A stretch of DNA of 5,981 nt, taken from NCBI GenBank assembly GCA_021768985.1, contig JAETTR010000081.1, positions 1 through 5,981 of the forward strand, given 5' to 3'. Within the stretch, counting starts at the first letter, position 1. Every line of letters begins with the position of its first letter. Below the pieces are notes generated by a model. It did not search any database. It was given only the letters and a program-made list of their open reading frames with translations, and had not been told where the DNA came from. The position numbers were made by a program, and so were the translations under genes. Origin of the DNA: Bacillota bacterium (GTDB lineage: Bacteria > Bacillota > Clostridia > Christensenellales > Borkfalkiaceae). Shown here one piece after another: positions 1 through 5,981 of the stretch.

Positions 1-2566
1 CGTAGTTCCCGCTCCGGTCGCTTCCGTCCGAACCGTACACGGCGTACTCCGTTCGGTTGGTAACGTAGCCGAGCACGTAGAAGTCCGTCCAGATAAAATC
101 GTCGTTCCAGACGACATCGTCCTTCCATTCGGTCGGATTCCAGACCGCGTCGAGCGCGTACGCGATTTTATCCGAGATCGCGCGAATCTCGTCGCGGAAA
201 TTCTCGCCCTGCGCGAGCCGATCGGCAAACGCCTCGTCTACACCCGATTCGGGATGGGCGTTCCCCCAGAGCGGCAAGCCGTCGTATGTCTTTTCAAACG
301 AGGAAGTGGTGACCGTAATCGCGCGTTTCGTACGGTACAGAACGCCGTAATCGTACGTAATCTCGTAGTTTCCGGTGCGGTCGGTATCGCCATCGTAAAT
401 GAGATAAATCAGCGCGTTTTCCACCTCGCCCTCGGTGACGAAAGTTACGGAAGGAATCGTTTGGCTCTCATCGAGCATGATCATGTGCTCTCCCACGAGT
501 CCGGAATCGGTTCCGTGATAGGGAGCCGCGCTGGGATTCTGCAACGGCAACCCGTCGTATTCGGTATGCATAGTGCCCGTCACGATCGTTATCGGGCGCT
601 TGGTACGCCAAATTTTGCCGTACTCGTAACCGATTTCATAGTTCTCGGTTACGTCGTTGCCCGCGCCGTCAAAGACGGCGTAGACGAGCTCGTTTCTGAC
701 TTCGCCTTCGGTGACGTACGTGACGGACGGAATTTCAGTACCCGCCTTCACCCGAACCGCGTGCCCGTCGGACAAGCCGTAGCCCTCCACGTTATAATTT
801 TCCGTATCTTCGAAGGGCGCGCCGTCGAACGGTTTGCTCGCCGTGGGCGTGAAAATCGTGATCGGACGCTTCGTCACCTCGAGCGTGCCGCAATCCCATT
901 TGGCGAACTCGTAATTGCGGGTGACGTCGAGATAGCGGTTGAAATTATTGTCCTGAAAATCGTACTTTCCGTCGGGATCGTCCACCCGTTCGCCGACTAA
1001 AATTTCCCATTCGTTTAACGCCGTGCCGACATTGCGCACCGAAGCGATCTTCGTAATGACTGGCACGTGGTTCTCCGCGACGAACCCGCATCCCGTTTCA
1101 TCCTGCGCGTAACGGATTTCGCACCCGTCCGCGCTGATATGATCTCTCCCGTCGTATACCCAACTCTCCGAAGGGGTGTAAATCGCAATCGGACGGGGCG
1201 TGATTTTCAGCGTACCGTACTCGTAAGCGATCTCGTAGTTGTCGGTAACCTCGCGCTCGAACCCTTCGCGGGTCGTATACAGTCTGTAGGTCGTATTGTT
1301 TTCGACCGTAGCGGGCGCGCCGTTTTTGACCGTTACGTTTTGAACCGAAGCCTTCAAATCCGCCCTTTCGTAGTCGCCGTCCGCCAAGCCGTTCGGTTCC
1401 GCCGCCCCGTCGCCGCCGTTCAGCGGTTTACCGTCGTATTCCTTGGTCAGCGTCGCCGTTCTGATCGTAACCGCGCGCTTCGTTACCGTAAGAACGCCCC
1501 ATACGTACTCGAACGCGTAATTTGCGGTCACGTCGTTGCCGGATTCGTCGTTCACGGTAAAGGTCAGCACGTTCGGCGCGCCCGACTCGCTCACGTAGGC
1601 GATTGCCGTCCCGCCCGTCACCGTAATCGCGTGACCCGCCACGAGCGGTTTGCCGTAAGGCAATCCGGTCTCTTCGCCGCTTTCCGTCAGCACGGAAAAT
1701 CCCTCCGTCTGCATAAGCAGAGTGCCGTCGTATTCCTGTTCGGCGGAAGCCGATTTCAGCACCGTCGCGCGGGGAATAATTTCAAGCGTGCCGTAAACGA
1801 AGCTCGGCGCGTAATTCTCGGTGACGTCCTCGCCGTCGCCGTTCTCGATGCGGAACGCGTATTCGTTCGTCAACACGCCCGCGTTCGTCAGCTCGGGAAG
1901 CGCGGAAACGGCGACGAGCCGATGCCCTTCCGCAAGTCCTTCGACGGAAACCTCCGCGCTCGAAAGCGCGATCCCGTCGTATTCTTTCTTTATGGAAGCG
2001 GTCGCAATCTCCGCCGTGCGGCGGGCGATCGTAAAGGACGCGGATCGATACGAAAGATCGTAACGCGCGGTTACGTCCGTTTCGCCGTGGAAGATCGCGG
2101 TGTGCGCTTGATCGATCTCCAACGTATATCTGCCCGCCGCCGCGGGAAATTCCGTCAGCGCGTTGCCCTGTCCGTCCTTGATCACCGTTACGATCTGCGC
2201 CCTGTCTGCGCCGAGCGCCGTCTGCGTGAGCTCGTCCACGAGCGGTTGCATGGAAACGGGCGCGCCGTCGTAGACGAAATCGGCGACGGCGGGCGCAAGG
2301 GTAACCGCCTTATTTTCCAGCGCGATCTCTTTTTCGGGCGTGGAGATATCGTAGCAGAAGGTGACGTCCTCCCCCGCCGCGTTTAAGATCACGAACGATT
2401 GCGCATTTGCGCACACGTTGGTAAGATCCGTTTCGAAGCTTTCGAAGTCGAACGAGAGACCTTCCACCTGCAACCGATCCCCGTTCGCAAGCGGGAAGGT
2501 GTAGTCGCCCGGATCGGAGCCGTAAACCACGCTGTCGCTGTTGATGACGAACTCTGCGGGGCGGGT
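1..2566 (-). repeat. Array of nine YDG/MBG modules in protein B (last one cut)
   Basis: Modules span residues about 141-995. The opening codons have left ends at 2516 (Y-G-S), 2264, 1973, 1724, 1430, 1148, 821 (F-D-G), 551 and 278. Spacings are 83-109 residues. The modules at 720 and 810 are the closest pair: both carry I-P-S-V-T-[YF]-V-T-E-G-E-V and R-T-K-R-[PA]-I-T. The first copy (Y-G-S) is the most divergent, and the last is interrupted by the window edge right at its closing S-G-N-Y motif. Confidence 0.85.
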
Positions 2567-2986
2567 CTGAATTTCGAAGCGGACGGGCTTGCCGTAGCCC
2601 TTGCCGAACACCTTGTCCGTCACCGTACGCGCGAGATACTCGCCCGCCAGTTTAGGAAGCTCGCCCGACCAGCTGTATGCTTCCTTTGCGATACGGCTTG
2701 CGGAGAGCGGCTGCGCGCCCTGCTCCTTCCTGCCCAGATAGGCGTATTCCACGCGCGTCGCGCTGAACAGCGCTTTGCCCGGTTCGACCTCGTATTTTTC
2801 GCCGTATACGATCTCTTCGGGCAGAACGAGCTCGCCCGTGATCATGCCTTTCGAAATCAGGAACGCCGAAATCAGCCCGACGATCAGCGCGAGCAAGGCG
2901 AGGAAGAGCACGCGGAAACGGACGATGAAATTCTTGATCGCCGCGATTTTCCGTATTCTGTTTTTATAAATATCGTAGGATATCAT
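1..2986 (-). CDS. YDG/MBG-type repeat surface protein B, N-terminally membrane-anchored (partial, C-terminus beyond left edge)
   Basis: This is the first 995 residues of an open frame that reaches the left edge with no stop, so the true length is unknown. Translation starts at the ATG at 2984-2986. No in-frame start lies upstream in the 29-base gap, and a GGGGA lies 11 bases before it. Residues 1-25 are basic (seven Lys/Arg between 8 and 25) and precede a hydrophobic segment at about 26-45, giving a cytoplasmic N-terminus and exported remainder. Residues 46-140 form a divergent head. From about 141 there are nine modules whose opening Y-D-G or equivalent falls at residues 155, 239, 336, 419, 517, 611, 720, 810 and 901. 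Most close with D-V-T-x-N-Y, at 304, 387, 485, 687 and 778, or with variants. This resembles the YDG and MBG repeat families of large surface proteins. No catalytic motif is visible. A structural or adhesive role is inferred; the ligand is unknown. The last module carries an unusual insertion and is cut by the window end. Confidence 0.88.
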   Translation of the reverse strand, partial: MISYDIYKNRIRKIAAIKNFIVRFRVLFLALLALIVGLISAFLISKGMITGELVLPEEIVYGEKYEVEPGKALFSATRVEYAYLGRKEQGAQPLSASRIAKEAYSWSGELPKLAGEYLARTVTDKVFGKGYGKPVRFEIQTRPAEFVINSDSVVYGSDPGDYTFPLANGDRLQVEGLSFDFESFETDLTNVCANAQSFVILNAAGEDVTFCYDISTPEKEIALENKAVTLAPAVADFVYDGAPVSMQPLVDELTQTALGADRAQIVTVIKDGQGNALTEFPAAAGRYTLEIDQAHTAIFHGETDVTARYDLSYRSASFTIARRTAEIATASIKKEYDGIALSSAEVSVEGLAEGHRLVAVSALPELTNAGVLTNEYAFRIENGDGEDVTENYAPSFVYGTLEIIPRATVLKSASAEQEYDGTLLMQTEGFSVLTESGEETGLPYGKPLVAGHAITVTGGTAIAYVSESGAPNVLTFTVNDESGNDVTANYAFEYVWGVLTVTKRAVTIRTATLTKEYDGKPLNGGDGAAEPNGLADGDYERADLKASVQNVTVKNGAPATVENNTTYRLYTTREGFEREVTDNYEIAYEYGTLKITPRPIAIYTPSESWVYDGRDHISADGCEIRYAQDETGCGFVAENHVPVITKIASVRNVGTALNEWEILVGERVDDPDGKYDFQDNNFNRYLDVTRNYEFAKWDCGTLEVTKRPITIFTPTASKPFDGAPFEDTENYNVEGYGLSDGHAVRVKAGTEIPSVTYVTEGEVRNELVYAVFDGAGNDVTENYEIGYEYGKIWRTKRPITIVTGTMHTEYDGLPLQNPSAAPYHGTDSGLVGEHMIMLDESQTIPSVTFVTEGEVENALIYLIYDGDTDRTGNYEITYDYGVLYRTKRAITVTTSSFEKTYDGLPLWGNAHPESGVDEAFADRLAQGENFRDEIRAISDKIAYALDAVWNPTEWKDDVVWNDDFIWTDFYVLGYVTNRTEYAVYGSDGSDRSGNY
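89..187 (-). other. Trp-rich insertion in the last visible module of protein B
   Basis: Residues about 934-966 have no counterpart in the preceding module, which is roughly 26 residues shorter between its G-E-H-M turn and its closing R-T-G-N-Y motif. The insertion starts amphipathic and helix-like, then becomes acidic, with Trp at 949, 954, 960 and 966. Boundaries are approximate because they rest on a by-eye alignment with the neighbouring module. Confidence 0.55.
2567..2851 (-). other. Membrane-proximal head domain of protein B
   Basis: Residues 46-140 lie between the membrane segment and the first clear module. They contain V-Y-G-E at 60-63, A-G-E-Y at 114-117 and a final strand V-R-F-E-I-Q-T-R-P at 135-143. 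In position these parallel the opening motif, the A-G-x-Y strand and the terminal strand of a YGX-type MBG repeat. A highly diverged additional module is therefore likely, but the helical-looking middle (residues 94-106) makes this uncertain. Confidence 0.45.
2852..2911 (-). other. Hydrophobic signal-anchor segment of protein B
   Basis: Residues 26-45 form one uninterrupted hydrophobic stretch after a 25-residue basic leader (K8, R10, R12, K13, K18, R23, R25). The leader is longer than in protein A and more typical of a type II signal anchor than of a cleaved signal peptide. No Ala-x-Ala cleavage site follows. The orientation is N-terminus inside, with the repeats exported. Confidence 0.85.
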
Positions 2987-3008
2987 AAAAGCGATCTTCC
3001 CCGCTCTT
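2987..3008 (-). promoter_or_regulatory. Ribosome-binding region of gene B within a small possible hairpin
   Basis: The 29-base gap between A and B holds GGGGA at 2998-3002, eleven bases before the ATG and so at rather long spacing. The seven bases at 3002-3008 can pair with 2987-2993 (six Watson-Crick pairs and one G-U), leaving an eight-base loop that holds most of the purine motif and ends directly at the ATG. The stem has only three G-C pairs, so its stability is modest. It is not followed by a U-run and is not a terminator. Confidence 0.4.
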
Positions 3009-3015
3009 TTTTTCG

Positions 3016-5826
3016 TTATACTCTGGTAATCATGCCAAACGTTCGACTCGGAATCTCATAACAATCGGTAACGTCTTCGCCGAGCTCGTTGCAGATTTTG
3101 CCGCGATTGTACTTGCTTACTATCGTCATCTCGGGATTCGCGCCAAGACTCACCGATACGCTATGAATTCTGACATCGATATAATCGGTCGAAGCCAACC
3201 CGTTTATCGTAACCAGACTGATTAAAGTTTCAACGGGGATATCGTCTTCGACCGCGTCCTTCGAAATGGTCAGCGGCGCAACGGCAAAGATGATCGCGCG
3301 CTTTGCGATCGTAACGGAAACCTGATCCGTTTCGCGGACGATGATTTCGAGGTTATCCGAAGAGATCTCCGCACCGTTGCCGCCCGCGACGACCGCTCTG
3401 GGATACCGCAGGTTCAGAGAAACGGGATTCGCCGTCGCCTTGATTACGTTATCGTATACGACGGAAATCACCTCGAATCCCGAAATCGACTCGCCCGATC
3501 CGGTAACCAGCTTCAAATATTTCGTATCGATTTTGAAGGGTTGCCCGTCGTACGTTTTGGAATCGGGGGCTTTGTCTTCGCCGAGATCGGCGTACTGTAA
3601 ATACGCCGTCACTTTTTTAATCTCGTAATATCCCGAAACGACCGCTTCGTAATTGGCGGAAGCTTCGCCGTTTTCCGTAAACACGATTTCCGCGTTTTCG
3701 TACCTGCCCGCGTCCGTTCTGCGCAATACGCTTTCGCCCGGCTTCGCCGTAACGCCGTTCGGCAGATTTTCGCATTTCAACTCGATTCCGTTCGCCGCAA
3801 ACGGCTTGCCGTCGTAATTTTTCGTACCCGAAACCGTTACCGCAATCTTTTTGGGGCGGATCGTAAGCGTGCCCGCCGTAATCTGCGGTTCATAAAATTC
3901 GGAGCCCGCGCCCGTATAAACGGGAGTCAGCGCGTATTCGCCCGCATTCTTCCGCGTTTCCGTTCCGAACGTAAAGTCCACCGCCGTAAAGGGCTCGCCA
4001 CAGGTAATCAGCGTCTTTAAAAATTCATTCGTGATCGGCGCGCCGTATTCGGCAGAATAATCGGCAACCGTAACGGGCACCTTCTTTTTGCCGACGAGCA
4101 CGTTCAACTCCACCGAAGCAAGGTTAACGAATTCGTATCCTTCGCTCACGTTCCGCCCCGCGGCGTCGGTTATTCCGACCGCGCCGATCGCGGATCTCTG
4201 CACTTCGCTTCCCGGCGTCAACGCGCGGTCGCCCGTCACGGAAAGAATCGCGTGCCCGTTCAGAAGTCCGCCCGACTCCCCCGTCACCGTAAAGCGGCCG
4301 ACGGGAAAACTGCAAGGCAATCCGTCGTTGTATTCTACGTTCACCGTGCCCGTCAGATCGGTCGAAATCGAAACCCGACGCGGAGAAACGGTAATTCTGC
4401 CCGGAACGACGGTAACGTTATAATAATCGGTCAAGTCCGCCGCGCCTTTGCGCACCGTATAATCGGTAAAGGTATAGCGCGCGCTTCCCGCCACCGTCTG
4501 CGAAAGCATCTCCTCCGCGTTCGATTCGAAAACGATCCCTTCGGGGAGCGCGGGAGAAAATTCGTAATAAGCCTGCGGGTCGTTCGCTCTGTAAGGCGCG
4601 CCGTCGAAGGACTTGCTGAAATTCTTCAACGACACGGTAAGATTCGCTTTCGTGACGGAAAGTTTGCCCGAAACGTAAGAGATTTCGTAATTCGAGCTCG
4701 TCTCCCCGAGTCCGTCGCGGTCGAGCACACGGCACCTCGCGATCCGGTTTTCCGTTTCGCCGAGCTCGGTGAGCGAACCCGAATAGGTCACGCGCACGCT
4801 CTCGCCGGGCACAAGTCCCTCCGCCGATGCGGGCTCCGTTTCCCCGACGGTACCGTTCTCGTAATAGTTATGCGAATTCCCGTCGTATTCCCAGGAACGG
4901 CTCGCGCCCGTCACGGTCATCGCGCGCTTATGTACCTTTAAAGTCGCGGTGGCGGTGTTGTCGATTGCGTAGTTCGCGGTGACGTCGTTGCCGAGCGGAT
5001 CGTACACCCGCGCGCCGACGAACGCTTCCAACTCGCCCGCGGTCGTAAGCGACGCTTCGTTGCCCTGTTCGTCGGAATACGAATAGACGCAGTAATGCCC
5101 CGAAACGAGGGTGCCCGCCGTAATCTCCGTCTTGGGGCAGGTAAGCGGCGTGCCGTCGTAAATCTTTTCCGCGGAAGCGGGCTTCAGGGTAACGGGACGG
5201 GGAACCACTTCCACCTTGCCCATCGCGAAATAGGGCTCGTAATTCGAGGTAACGTTCCGTCCGTTCGCATCGTAAATCGCGGGGAATACGTCGGTCCGTT
5301 CGAGCGTGTCGCCCACGTTGATCACGCCCGCGCCCGCCAGAGTCGCGCCGACGGTGTGCCCGCTCGCCAGAATTCCCATCACGACGGAGGATTCGTCGAA
5401 CACGATTTTTTCGCCGCCGTACACCACCTGCTCCGCGTTTAAGAGGATATAAATTTCCTGCGGGGTTACGGTAAGCCTTCCGCCCTCGACGCGGATTTTG
5501 TAATCGCCCGTCACGTCGAACCCCTTTTCGTCGCGCACCCGAACCGACGCGCCGCTTTTGCTCGCGCCGACGTTCGTCTGAGAACCTTCCAGAGAGATTT
5601 CCGCCACGTGTCCTTCGATCAGTTCCCCGCTCATCAGCAGGCATTCCTGCGGCGTAAGCGGTTCGCCGTCGTACACCTTATCCTCGTCTACGATCTGATA
5701 GACGAGCTCGATGGGCTCGGTGACGAGCGCGCCGGAAAAAGAGAGCGCGAGAAAGGTGACGAGCGCCGCGCCCACGCACAGCAGAATCGCCCCGAAGATT
5801 AAAATCGATTTTCTGAAATTCGACAT
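3016..5826 (-). CDS. YDG/MBG-type repeat surface protein A, N-terminally membrane-anchored (complete, 936 aa)
   Basis: A complete frame runs from the ATG at 5824-5826, preceded six bases upstream by AGAGG, to TAA at 3016-3018. Residues 1-7 are short and basic, and residues 8-31 are strongly hydrophobic. This looks like a signal anchor, although cleavage after the S-F-S-G-A stretch at 29-33 cannot be excluded. The exported part holds nine modules with their opening motif at residues 52, 136 (YGG), 223, 314, 407 (FDG), 499 (YNDG), 594 (YGA), 671 and 759, spaced 77-95 residues apart. A degenerate tenth module (846-936) lacks the YDG opening but keeps D-V-T-D-C-Y-E-I. Typical closing motifs are D-V-T-A-N-Y at 281 and N-V-T-S-N-Y at 191. 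These features match YDG/MBG beta-rich repeats of bacterial surface proteins. The C-terminus ends directly after the last module, with no LPxTG, hydrophobic tail or enzyme domain, so membrane attachment must come from the N-terminus. A stalk or adhesin role is inferred. It probably shares a transcript with its relative B, 29 bases downstream. Confidence 0.92.
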   Translation of the reverse strand: MSNFRKSILIFGAILLCVGAALVTFLALSFSGALVTEPIELVYQIVDEDKVYDGEPLTPQECLLMSGELIEGHVAEISLEGSQTNVGASKSGASVRVRDEKGFDVTGDYKIRVEGGRLTVTPQEIYILLNAEQVVYGGEKIVFDESSVVMGILASGHTVGATLAGAGVINVGDTLERTDVFPAIYDANGRNVTSNYEPYFAMGKVEVVPRPVTLKPASAEKIYDGTPLTCPKTEITAGTLVSGHYCVYSYSDEQGNEASLTTAGELEAFVGARVYDPLGNDVTANYAIDNTATATLKVHKRAMTVTGASRSWEYDGNSHNYYENGTVGETEPASAEGLVPGESVRVTYSGSLTELGETENRIARCRVLDRDGLGETSSNYEISYVSGKLSVTKANLTVSLKNFSKSFDGAPYRANDPQAYYEFSPALPEGIVFESNAEEMLSQTVAGSARYTFTDYTVRKGAADLTDYYNVTVVPGRITVSPRRVSISTDLTGTVNVEYNDGLPCSFPVGRFTVTGESGGLLNGHAILSVTGDRALTPGSEVQRSAIGAVGITDAAGRNVSEGYEFVNLASVELNVLVGKKKVPVTVADYSAEYGAPITNEFLKTLITCGEPFTAVDFTFGTETRKNAGEYALTPVYTGAGSEFYEPQITAGTLTIRPKKIAVTVSGTKNYDGKPFAANGIELKCENLPNGVTAKPGESVLRRTDAGRYENAEIVFTENGEASANYEAVVSGYYEIKKVTAYLQYADLGEDKAPDSKTYDGQPFKIDTKYLKLVTGSGESISGFEVISVVYDNVIKATANPVSLNLRYPRAVVAGGNGAEISSDNLEIIVRETDQVSVTIAKRAIIFAVAPLTISKDAVEDDIPVETLISLVTINGLASTDYIDVRIHSVSVSLGANPEMTIVSKYNRGKICNELGEDVTDCYEIPSRTFGMITRV
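3019..3291 (-). other. Degenerate C-terminal module of protein A
   Basis: Residues 846-936 follow the last clear strand (V-T-I-A-K-R-A-I). They have no Y-D-G opening but retain L-G-E-D-V-T-D-C-Y-E-I near the end, then a final strand that stops at the C-terminus. It is best read as a capping copy of the same fold. Cys912 and Cys922 flank the D-V-T motif, and Cys922 replaces the usual Asn. Confidence 0.6.
3292..5718 (-). repeat. Array of nine YDG/MBG modules in protein A
   Basis: Nine modules span residues about 37-845. The opening Y-D-G codons (plus-strand ccgtcgta in most copies) lie at 5665, 5413, 5152, 4879, 4600, 4321, 4039, 3808 and 3544 (left ends). The common pattern is: opening x-Y-D-G-x-P-[LFY]; a mid-module G-H or G-E turn; D-x-x-G-x-[DN]-V-T-x-N-Y-E; then G-x-L-x-V-x-[PK]-[RK] leading into the next module. 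Module 2 (YGG), module 6 (extra Asn, Y-N-D-G) and module 7 (Y-G-A, with A-G-E-Y and Y-T-G-A-G) depart from it. Module 7 is closer to the YGX-type MBG repeat. Confidence 0.85.
5734..5805 (-). other. Hydrophobic signal-anchor segment of protein A
   Basis: Residues 8-31 are almost entirely Ile, Leu, Val, Ala, Phe and Gly, following the basic pair R5-K6. By the positive-inside rule this places the short N-terminus in the cytoplasm and the 900-residue repeat chain outside. The single Cys at residue 17 sits in the middle of the segment, preceded by Leu-Leu rather than a small residue, so it does not form a lipoprotein lipobox. Confidence 0.85.
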
Positions 5827-5828
5827 AG

Positions 5829-5858
5829 CTTTCCTCTTTCCTTTTCCTCTTTCTTTCC
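5829..5858 (-). promoter_or_regulatory. Polypurine ribosome-binding tract of gene A with duplicated SD
   Basis: Thirty consecutive purines precede the start of A. The tract contains two copies of the 11-mer GAAAGAGGAAA offset by 13 bases (5843-5853 and 5830-5840). The proximal AGAGG (5833-5837) is six bases from the ATG and is the probable Shine-Dalgarno site. The distal copy (5846-5850) is too far away for direct initiation and could act as a standby site, which is inference. Confidence 0.7.
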
Positions 5859-5865
5859 GCGCCGT

Positions 5866-5981
5866 TTATACGTTTTGTTCGATAAAGCGAATCTGTTCCT
5901 TGCACAGCGGGAGTTTGTCCTCCCCGAACAGTTCGTCCAGAAACGCGCACGTCTCGTCCGCCGTCTGCTTGACGTACACGG
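5866..5981 (-). CDS. C-terminal end of an unrecognised protein (partial)
   Basis: The minus-strand frame read from 5979 gives 37 residues and then TAA at 5866-5868. It ends in F-I-E-Q-N-V and is rich in acidic residues, with the feel of a soluble helical C-terminus (A-F-L-D-E-L-F-G-E-D, then C-K-E-Q-I-R-F-I-E). Of the three minus-strand frames here it is the only one with ordinary protein composition that also ends just before the ribosome-binding site of gene A. The competing open frame is Arg/Gly-rich and overlaps the start of A. There are too few residues to assign a family. The 39-base gap to A, without promoter or terminator, suggests cotranscription. Its function would show what pathway the repeat proteins belong to, but it lies outside the window. 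Confidence 0.65.
   Translation of the reverse strand, partial: VYVKQTADETCAFLDELFGEDKLPLCKEQIRFIEQNV

Noticed and set aside
254..1000. A 248-residue plus-strand open frame
   Set aside because: It is antisense to modules of B. Its own weak internal repetition is only the mirror of the module periodicity on the minus strand.
1067..2386. A 439-residue plus-strand open frame
   Set aside because: It lies fully antisense to gene B, is heavily Arg/Val-rich with no recognisable domain or good ribosome site, and exists because the codons used in B rarely give stops on the other strand. The minus-strand frame has clear repeated modules and a membrane segment.
2984..3018. A and B as one gene split by a frameshift
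   Set aside because: B has its own ATG, a basic leader and a membrane segment just after the gap, which would make no sense in the middle of one exported chain.
2399..3061. A 220-residue plus-strand open frame spanning the A-B junction
   Set aside because: It overlaps the start of B and the end of A antisense, and has Arg/Phe-rich composition typical of a shadow frame.
4252..4941. A 229-residue plus-strand open frame
   Set aside because: It is antisense to A, Arg/His-rich and without domain features.
4928..5644. A 238-residue minus-strand open frame inside gene A
   Set aside because: It is an alternative frame of A, extremely Arg/Gly-rich, and lacks the module motifs and the signal anchor.
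5770..5790. Lipoprotein signal in protein A (Cys17)
   Set aside because: The residues before the Cys are Ile-Leu-Leu, not the small residue a lipobox needs at -1, and the Cys is in mid-membrane segment.
1..5826. Periodic ccgtcgta words as a CRISPR or other DNA-level repeat
   Set aside because: The words are short, spaced about 230-330 bases apart and encode the Y-D-G motif in frame each time; the sequence between them is coding and diverged.
5678..5950. A 90-residue minus-strand open frame at the A start
   Set aside because: It overlaps the start of A and the end of the upstream gene in a third frame, with Arg-rich composition. The frame ending at 5866 fits operon spacing better.

Overview
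The window is coding almost from end to end, all on the minus strand. It holds three genes in the order C, A, B along the direction of transcription: the last 37 codons of an unrecognised gene (right edge), a complete 936-residue repeat protein (3016-5826), and the first 995 residues of a second repeat protein that runs off the left edge (1-2986). The gaps are only 39 and 29 bases and show no promoter or terminator, so the three probably form one transcript.

The two large proteins have the same plan: a short N-terminal cytoplasmic piece, one hydrophobic segment near the N-terminus, then an extracellular chain of beta-rich modules of about 75-110 residues. Most modules open with a Y-D-G (or F-D-G, Y-G-x) motif followed by [KEAGL]-P-[LF]. 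They end with D-V-T-x-N-Y-E-[IF], a Tyr/Gly turn, and a strand of the type G-x-L-x-V-T-[KP]-R. This is the signature of the YDG / MBG repeat families found in large bacterial surface proteins. The modules differ strongly in DNA sequence, so they are old duplications rather than a recent tandem expansion. Neither protein shows an enzyme motif, a lipobox or (in the complete one) a C-terminal sortase or membrane anchor. The likely picture is two long stalk-like proteins held in the membrane by their N-termini and made together. Their partner or ligand cannot be read from the sequence.

The source is most likely a Gram-positive-type bacterium, perhaps an uncultured gut member of the Clostridia. 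The grounds are purine-rich Shine-Dalgarno sites, N-terminal membrane anchors on giant repeat proteins, tight operon spacing and moderately high G+C. This is an inference with low certainty.

I see no RNA gene, mobile element, CRISPR array or phage signature. The points most worth a second look are the paired repeat proteins themselves, a Trp-rich insertion in the last visible module of B, a Cys substitution in the conserved module motif at the junction-facing ends of both proteins, and two unusual ribosome-binding regions.
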